Shown piece by piece: positions 1-4,837 of a stretch of 7,154 nucleotides of DNA. The stretch spans positions 1 to 7,154 of the forward strand of contig JAPPKQ010000373.1 of assembly GCA_028819945.1 (NCBI GenBank), given 5' to 3'. This stretch comes from a bacterium. Lineage in GTDB: Bacteria > Actinomycetota > Acidimicrobiia > Acidimicrobiales > CATQHL01. Position numbers and translations under genes: made by a program. How positions within the stretch are numbered: the stretch's first letter is position 1; every line of letters begins with the position of its first letter. Under the pieces are notes generated by a model. The model was not told the DNA's origin. It ran no database searches and worked only from the letters and a program-made list of their open reading frames with translations.

Positions 1-1
1 C

Positions 2-2503
2 TTCTACATGGTGCTGCCGTCGCTGGTCATCGCGCTGGCGTCGTTCGTGATCCCCTACGGCGTGGCGTTCAAGCTTGTGGCCGTCGCAGGGCTGGTGTCG
101 CTGCCGCTGGCGGCGGCGACGTTCGTGCGCCTGGCGGGTCTGCGCTTCCCGACACCGACGATCGCGGCGCTGTTCACGCTGCCGTTCCTGTTCGACACGA
201 CGTTCAGCATCTACGGCGGCAACGTGGCCTCCACGCTGGCGGGGGAGTTCGCCTACTCCATCAGCCTGTCGCTGATGCTGGTCTACCTGGGCGTGCTGCT
301 GCGCGGCCTGCGCACGGGCCGGCACCGGGTGCTGGCCGGTGCGCTGCTGGCCCTGGTGGGCCTCACGCATCTCATACCCGCGATCTTCGCGGTGGCCGCC
401 ACCGCGGTCGCGCTGGCGATGCAGCCGGGCCGGCGAGGCATCCGCTGGGTGGCGGTGACCGGCGCGCTGTCGGCGGCGCTGGCGGCGTTCTGGTTGCTGC
501 CGTTCTGGTGGCGGCGGGACTACTACCACAACATCGACTGGGTGAACCTCAGCGAGTACTGGCCGAACCTGGTGCGCGAGGACTGGAACTGGGTGCTTGT
601 CGGGGCCTGGGCGGCCCTGCTGGTCGGCATCCTCCGCCGCCGGCGCTTGGTGCTCTACGTGGCGGCGCTGGCGGCGCTGGCGGCGGCGGGGTACCGCTGG
701 CTCCCGCAGGGCGTGCTGTGGAACGCCCGGCTGCTGCCCTTCTACTACCTGGCGATGCTCCTGCTGGTGGGGATCGGCGTCTCGACCATGCTGTCCACGC
801 TGGTGTCCGGAGGCTCGCTGCGGGAACTGCCGACCGGCGCGGGCGACAGCGGGCCGGGGCTCGGCGAGGAGCGGAAGCGGCGGCGTTGGCTTCCGGGGGA
901 CTCCCTGCGCCTGCGGCTGGCTCTGGCGGCCGCCGTGCCGGCGGGAGCGGTGGCGGTGGCGATCGACGACCTGGTCGCGGACAGAGCGACTCTGCGGGCG
1001 CTCCTGGAGGTCCTGCCGGGGGTGGAGCCGGCCACGGCGCCCGCCAGGGCCGCGGATGTGGCGCACCTGGCGCTGCTGGTCCTGACCGCCGCCGCCGTGG
1101 TGGTCGTCGTCGAGATCCTCCGGTCCGTGCGGGCGCAGGGCCTGCGGCCGAGAGCCGGCGGCACCGTGGTGCTCGGTCGCCCCTCGTCCGCCACGGCCGG
1201 AGCGCTGCGCCCCGCCGGCGCGGACCCGACCCCCCCGACCGGGGTGATCCGACCGCTGGGGGCCGCGACCCGGCCCAGTTCTCGTGCCGGAGCGGTGCTG
1301 CTGCTGGCCACCGTGGCGCTCGTCCTGGGCGTCGTGGCGGCAGTGGCCTACCCGCTGCGGGCGCTGGGTCCCGCCGGCGGGGAGGTTGCCGACGGTCGCT
1401 ACGGCCTGCGGGTCGCCCCGAACGTCGTGCTGGCGGGCACGACCACCGAGAGCTTCCTGCCCTTCTGGGTCTACTGGAACTTCTCCGGCTACGAGGCCAA
1501 GGAGCCTCGCGAGGGCATCGGGGGCTACCACGAGTACTACCGGGTCGTCACCACGATGGCGGCGGTCGCCGGCGAGCGGGGTTGCGGCCGGGTCATGTGG
1601 GAATACGGCTTGAAGCGCCTGGACAGCTACGGCTCGCCGATGTCGCTGATGCTGCTGCCGCACTGGACCGACGGCTGCCTGGCTTCCATGGAGGGGCTCT
1701 TCTTCGAGTCCACCCAGACCGTGCCGTTCCACTTCATCAACCAGGACGAACTCTCGACCGAGCCGTCCCGGCCGGTGCGAGCCGTCCCCTACGAGGGCGT
1801 CGACCTGGCCGACGGGGTTGCGCACATGCAGCTCTTCGGCGTTCGCTACTACATGGCGTTCTCGGAGTCCCTGATCGCCGAGGCCCGCGCCCACGAGGAT
1901 CTCACGGAAGTGGCCGCCGAGCCCCCCTGGGTGATGTTCGAACTGGCCGACGCGCCGCTGGTGTCGCCGCTGGCCGCCGAGCCCGTGATCGTCCGCGGCG
2001 TCGCGGAGGACCCGGCGCGCTGGCTGGACGTCGCCGTGGACTTCTACGGCGGCTATCCGGGCTCGGGCGGCACCGAGCCGGAGACGGGATTCCTGCCGAC
2101 TACGGCGGTTTTCCCGGCCGCCGGCGGGCCCGACGGCTGGGCCGAGGTCTCGCCCGGAGACCCGCGGCCGGTGCGCAGCCTGGAGGAGGTGGAGGTCCAC
2201 GACGTCTCCACCACGCAGAACTCCATCAGCTTCCGGGTCGACCGCGCCGGCACCCCGGTCCTGGTCAAGGCCTCGTACTTCCCCAACTGGCAGGTCGACG
2301 GGGCGGCCGGTCCGTACCGGGTGGCGCCCAACTTCATGGTCGTCGTGCCCGACGAGACCCGGGTCACCCTCAGCTACGGCTGGACGCCGGTGGACGTACT
2401 GGCGTCGGTGATCACCGCTATCGGGGTGATCGCCGCCCTGGTGTTGTGGCGCAACCCGCACATCTGGTCCGCCGAGCCCGACCGGCGCGCCCGCTGGGAA
2501 TGA
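2..2503 (+). CDS. Polytopic membrane protein, 6-pyruvoyl-tetrahydropterin synthase-related family, GT-C-like (5' partial)
   Basis: Probable membrane glycosyltransferase-like protein of an envelope glycan pathway. The frame is open to the left edge, so the true start probably lies outside. The first ATG is at base 8, and residues are counted from it (831 aa). About ten hydrophobic segments fill residues 1-270, with further ones near 302-321, 354-373, 427-449 and 797-817. Family-like signatures include GGNVASTLAGEFAYS from residue 70 and WNARLLPFYY from 238. A basic, glycine-rich stretch (EERKRRRW at 287-294) and a Pro/Ala-rich stretch (about 375-425) look cytoplasmic. Residues about 450-795 form a large soluble domain, probably outside the membrane, with the protein's only two cysteines (C526, C557). 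The final segment ends in a short basic tail. Despite the family name, nothing suggests pterin synthase activity. The neighbouring polyprenyl-sugar synthase and mutase support a role in lipid-linked sugar transfer, but the substrate is unknown. The family assignment rests on recalled motifs, not a search. Confidence 0.72.
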   Translation, partial: FYMVLPSLVIALASFVIPYGVAFKLVAVAGLVSLPLAAATFVRLAGLRFPTPTIAALFTLPFLFDTTFSIYGGNVASTLAGEFAYSISLSLMLVYLGVLLRGLRTGRHRVLAGALLALVGLTHLIPAIFAVAATAVALAMQPGRRGIRWVAVTGALSAALAAFWLLPFWWRRDYYHNIDWVNLSEYWPNLVREDWNWVLVGAWAALLVGILRRRRLVLYVAALAALAAAGYRWLPQGVLWNARLLPFYYLAMLLLVGIGVSTMLSTLVSGGSLRELPTGAGDSGPGLGEERKRRRWLPGDSLRLRLALAAAVPAGAVAVAIDDLVADRATLRALLEVLPGVEPATAPARAADVAHLALLVLTAAAVVVVVEILRSVRAQGLRPRAGGTVVLGRPSSATAGALRPAGADPTPPTGVIRPLGAATRPSSRAGAVLLLATVALVLGVVAAVAYPLRALGPAGGEVADGRYGLRVAPNVVLAGTTTESFLPFWVYWNFSGYEAKEPREGIGGYHEYYRVVTTMAAVAGERGCGRVMWEYGLKRLDSYGSPMSLMLLPHWTDGCLASMEGLFFESTQTVPFHFINQDELSTEPSRPVRAVPYEGVDLADGVAHMQLFGVRYYMAFSESLIAEARAHEDLTEVAAEPPWVMFELADAPLVSPLAAEPVIVRGVAEDPARWLDVAVDFYGGYPGSGGTEPETGFLPTTAVFPAAGGPDGWAEVSPGDPRPVRSLEEVEVHDVSTTQNSISFRVDRAGTPVLVKASYFPNWQVDGAAGPYRVAPNFMVVVPDETRVTLSYGWTPVDVLASVITAIGVIAALVLWRNPHIWSAEPDRRARWE

Positions 2504-2550
2504 CGAGGCGTGCGCCGCCATCGGTGTCGAGGTGCCGGTTCTCCTCCTGT

Positions 2551-2598
2551 CATTCCGGCGCAGAGCCTGCCCCGGACTCGATCCGGGGCCGGAATCCA
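2551..2598. repeat. REP-like intergenic inverted repeat
   Basis: An imperfect palindrome in the spacer after the membrane-protein gene. The outer arms are ATTCCGGC (2552-2559) and GCCGGAAT (2588-2595). The inner stem is GCCCCGGA (2569-2576) and TCCGGGGC (2582-2589), around the 5-base loop CTCGA. The inner and outer arms share two bases on the right side, so both stems cannot be fully paired at once. The 'CATTCCGGC ... GCCGGAATCCA' form resembles dispersed intergenic repeats known from many GC-rich genomes. Read as protein it gives the FRRR/DPGPES-like peptides typical of false gene extensions. No T-tract follows, so it is not a standard intrinsic terminator, although the hairpin could dampen transcription or protect RNA between the two genes. 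Copy number cannot be judged here, because only this copy is in the window. Confidence 0.6.
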
Positions 2599-2614
2599 CG
2601 GTGCCGCGGCACCG
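2599..2614. promoter_or_regulatory. 16-base perfect palindrome just upstream of the glycosyltransferase start
   Basis: CGGTGCCGCGGCACCG equals its own reverse complement over all 16 bases. It ends 7 bases before the ATG at 2622 and directly abuts the REP-like repeat. In DNA it could be a binding site for a dimeric regulator. In RNA it could fold as a 6-bp stem with a CGCG loop that would cover the ribosome-landing region. It could equally be an outer part of the repeat unit. No Shine-Dalgarno sequence is visible between it and the ATG. The symmetry is certain; the function is speculation. Confidence 0.35.
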
Positions 2615-2621
2615 ACCGACG

Positions 2622-3398
2622 ATGACGCAGCGCCCGCCCTCTGAGCCGGCTCGCGGTGTGCGCCTGTCGGTCGTGCTGCCCGCCTTCCGGGAGGCCGGCG
2701 TCATCGGCGGCACCCTCGCGGCGCTGCGGGACGGCCTGTCCGGCGTGGCGCCGGGGGACGCCCTGGAGCTCATCGTGGTGGACGACGGGTCCGACGACGC
2801 CACCGTCGAACGCGCCCGCGCGGCCGGGGCCGACCAGGTCATCGCGCTCGGTGGGAACCGGGGCAAGGGGGCTGCGGTGCGTGCCGGGATGCTGGCGGCC
2901 GCCGGCGAGGTGGTGGTGTTCACAGACGCCGACCTGCAGTACCCGCCGGATCGGGTCGTGGCGGTGCTGGCGCGCCTGGACGGAGGGACGGGGGCGGTGG
3001 TTGCCAGGCGAGAGCGGTCCGGGGAGACGCCGCTGCGCCGGCTGGGAACGTTCACCGTGTCGCGCCTGGCCCGGGCCCTGGTGCTGCACGGCGCGGCCGC
3101 AGGCAGGGATCTCGGGACGGACACGCAGTGCGGCCTGAAGGCGTTCCGGCGGGACGTCGCCCGGGAGGTCTTCGGCCGCTGCCGGGTGGATCGCTTCGGT
3201 TTCGACGTGGAGGTGCTGCTGCTGCTCTCGCTGCTGGGGATCCCCACGGCAGTCGAGACCGTGGGGGCCGCCGCCGGGACCCGCCGATCGACTGTGCGGG
3301 TGGTGCGCGACGGCGTCAGGATTCTCCGGGACCTCTGGGGAATCCGCCGCCGGCTGCGCCGCGGCGACTACGGCGTGGCCGCCCGGTCCGATGGCTGA
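2622..3398 (+). CDS. Family 2 glycosyltransferase, polyprenyl/dolichyl-phosphate sugar synthase type (Alg5/Dpm1-like)
   Basis: Predicted to transfer glucose or mannose from a nucleotide sugar to polyprenyl phosphate on the cytoplasmic membrane face, giving a lipid-linked donor for GT-C enzymes. The 258-residue protein is a single GT-A domain: LSVVLPAFREA (15-25), IVVDDGSDD with D54/D55 (51-59), NRGKGAAVRAGM (79-90) and the metal-binding TDADLQYPPD with D102/D104 (101-110). DTQCGLKAF at 167-175 closely recalls the Alg5 motif DTQCGFKLF, and RFGFDVEVL follows. The length matches one-domain Dpm1/Alg5 enzymes, and no C-terminal membrane segments of the GtrB kind are present. The ATG at 2622 is chosen because the frame upstream, from a GTG at 2532, is encoded by the intergenic repeat, and the fold begins about 14 residues after this ATG. 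No clear Shine-Dalgarno precedes it; an in-frame GTG at 2658 is an alternative. The gene overlaps the downstream mutase gene by 8 bases. The sugar (glucose or mannose) cannot be decided from sequence alone. Confidence 0.85.
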   Translation: MTQRPPSEPARGVRLSVVLPAFREAGVIGGTLAALRDGLSGVAPGDALELIVVDDGSDDATVERARAAGADQVIALGGNRGKGAAVRAGMLAAAGEVVVFTDADLQYPPDRVVAVLARLDGGTGAVVARRERSGETPLRRLGTFTVSRLARALVLHGAAAGRDLGTDTQCGLKAFRRDVAREVFGRCRVDRFGFDVEVLLLLSLLGIPTAVETVGAAAGTRRSTVRVVRDGVRILRDLWGIRRRLRRGDYGVAARSDG

Positions 3399-4794
3399 GC
3401 AGCCAGGCGAGCCTGCCGGGGGGAGATCGCCCGTGGAGGCTCGCCTCGACGCGATCATCCGCGCCAACGACATCCGCGGCCGGGTCCCGACCGAACTCGA
3501 CGCGCCGATGGCAGGGCGCCTCGGAGCGGCCTTCGCCGCGTTCTTCCGCGAGGACGATCCCGGCACCTCCGAGGTGGTCGTCGGGCGCGACATGCGGCTC
3601 TCGGGGCCGTCCCTCCTCGACGCGTTCTGCGGAAGCCTCCAGGCTGCGGGCCTCGGCGTGGTGGATCTGGGCCTGGCCTCCACCGACATGCTCTACTTCG
3701 CCTCGGGCCATCTCGGCGCCCCCGGCGTGGTGTTCACCGCCTCGCACAATCCCGCCGGCTACAACGGCCTCAAGGCCTGCCGGGCAGGCGCCCGCCCGCT
3801 CAGCGGCGAACGGGGTCTGGCCCGCGTGCGTGAGCTGGCTCTGGCGGGGTCGCGGGCGCCGGCTCCGAGCGAGGGCGGGCGCCGCCGGGTGGACCTTCTG
3901 GACGCCTTCGCCCGTCACGTCCGGTCGTTCACCGACGCCGAGCGCATGCGGTCGCTGCGGGTGGTGGCCGACGTCGCCAACGGCATGGGCGGACTCGTCG
4001 TGCCGGCCGTCTTCGAGGGGCTGCCGCCGACCCTCGACGTGCTGTACGGCGAGCTGGACGGCACCTTCCCGAACCATCCGCCCGACCCGCTGCAGGAGGC
4101 CAACCTCACCGACCTGTGCCGGCGTGTCACCGAGGTCGGCGCCGACGTGGGACTGGCGTTCGACGGCGACGCCGACCGGGTCTTCTTCGTGGACGACCGG
4201 GCGTGCCCGCTGTCGGGCTCGGTGGTCGCCGCGCTGCTGGCGACCTCCGTGCTGCGCCGCAGACCCGGAGCCCTCGTGCTCCACAACGCGGCGTGCTCGC
4301 GGATGGTCCCGGAGGTGATCGCCGAGGCCGGCGGCCGCGCCCTGCGCACTCGTGTCGGCCACACCCTCATCAAGCAGCAGATGGCCGAGACCGGGGCGGC
4401 CTTCGCCGGCGAGCACTCGGGCCACTACTACTTCGCTGAGAACCACTGCTCCGATTCGGGGGTGCTGGCGGCGGTAGTCCTGCTGGAGGAGCTGTCGCGC
4501 TCCGGCGTGCCGCTCAGCGAGTTGCGCCGCCCGTTCGATCGCTACGCCGCCTCCGGCGAAGTGAACTTCACCGTCGAGGATCCCCGGGCGGTCACCGAGG
4601 CCCTGGCGCACCGCTACCGGGTCCACGCTCAGGACCGCCTCGACGGCCTCACCGTCGACTGCGGCGACTGGTGGTTCAACCTGCGTCCCTCCAACACCGA
4701 GCCCCTGCTCCGCCTCAACCTGGAGGCCCGCAGCGCCGGCGATTGCACCCGCCGCCTCACCGAATTGCGAGCGGCAGTCCGCTCAACACGATGA
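3391..4794 (+). CDS. manB: Phosphomannomutase/phosphoglucomutase (alpha-D-phosphohexomutase)
   Basis: Cytoplasmic enzyme that interconverts hexose 6-phosphate and hexose 1-phosphate (mannose and/or glucose), supplying precursors for GDP-mannose or UDP/dTDP-glucose. The 467-residue length is normal for the family, and all four family signatures are present in order: catalytic phosphoserine loop TASHNPAGYNGLK with S118; metal-binding DGDADR (D258, D260, D262); sugar-binding GEHSGHYYF (E341, S343); and phosphate-binding RPSNTEPLLRL (from R432). The N-terminal ANDIRG matches the usual 'YDIRG' entry to domain 1. The ATG at 3391 overlaps the upstream glycosyltransferase stop by 8 bases, which suggests translational coupling in one operon. 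However, a GTG at 3433 has a much better ribosome site, and starting there would give 453 residues. All active-site loops look intact, so the gene should be functional. Substrate preference between mannose and glucose is not readable from the sequence. The symbol follows general use for this family and does not claim strict mannose specificity. Confidence 0.93.
   Translation: MAEQPGEPAGGRSPVEARLDAIIRANDIRGRVPTELDAPMAGRLGAAFAAFFREDDPGTSEVVVGRDMRLSGPSLLDAFCGSLQAAGLGVVDLGLASTDMLYFASGHLGAPGVVFTASHNPAGYNGLKACRAGARPLSGERGLARVRELALAGSRAPAPSEGGRRRVDLLDAFARHVRSFTDAERMRSLRVVADVANGMGGLVVPAVFEGLPPTLDVLYGELDGTFPNHPPDPLQEANLTDLCRRVTEVGADVGLAFDGDADRVFFVDDRACPLSGSVVAALLATSVLRRRPGALVLHNAACSRMVPEVIAEAGGRALRTRVGHTLIKQQMAETGAAFAGEHSGHYYFAENHCSDSGVLAAVVLLEELSRSGVPLSELRRPFDRYAASGEVNFTVEDPRAVTEALAHRYRVHAQDRLDGLTVDCGDWWFNLRPSNTEPLLRLNLEARSAGDCTRRLTELRAAVRSTR
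3418..3435 (+). promoter_or_regulatory. Shine-Dalgarno-like site with an alternative GTG start for the mutase
   Basis: The purine run GGGGGGAGA (3418-3426) contains GGAG at 3422-3425, 7 bases before an in-frame GTG at 3433. This is near-ideal spacing, whereas the ATG at 3391 has no visible ribosome site. Starting at the GTG places the conserved ANDIRG about a dozen residues from the N terminus, as is usual in the family. The residues before it (EQPGEPAGGRSP) look non-conserved. Coupled initiation at the overlapping ATG remains possible. Confidence 0.4.
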
Positions 4795-4820
4795 ACCCCG
4801 GCGGTGTCTCAGGTCCGGTC

Positions 4821-4826
4821 TACATT
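4821..4826 (+). promoter_or_regulatory. Possible -10 element upstream of the restriction-modification gene
   Basis: TACATT fits the actinobacterial TANNNT -10 pattern and lies 11 bases before the ATG at 4838, within the 43-base spacer after the mutase stop. Transcription starting around 4833 would give an almost leaderless mRNA. That would suit the start codon, whose only purine run (GAGG, 4834-4837) touches the ATG and is too close to act as a normal ribosome site. I see no convincing -35 element, and short matches like this arise by chance. Confidence 0.22.
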
Positions 4827-4837
4827 CGGGCACGAGG

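Noticed and set aside
661..690. Tandem GGCGGCGCT-like repeat
   Set aside because: It is simply alanine/leucine codons of a membrane segment in a GC-rich genome, not a separate repeat element.
2569..2589. Intrinsic terminator between membrane protein and glycosyltransferase genes
   Set aside because: The stem is strong but no T-run follows, and the sequence is better explained as a REP-like element.
2532..2621. N-terminal extension of the glycosyltransferase from a GTG at 2532
   Set aside because: The added 30 residues come from the inverted repeat and read as the typical repeat-derived peptide. The GT2 fold begins normally after the ATG at 2622.
508..2625. 705-residue open frame on the plus strand inside the membrane-protein gene
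   Set aside because: Its composition is Ala/Gly/Arg/Pro-rich with no domain motif, and it shadows the true gene in another frame. Its end runs into the intergenic repeat. Long false frames are common at this GC content.
2550..3689. 379-residue minus-strand frame over the glycosyltransferase
   Set aside because: It runs across the clear GT2 gene and the repeat, with His/Arg/Pro-rich low-complexity composition and no motif.
3316..4626. 436-residue open frame antisense to the mutase
   Set aside because: The plus strand has all four phosphohexomutase signatures, while the antisense product has no recognisable motif. It is a GC-driven shadow.
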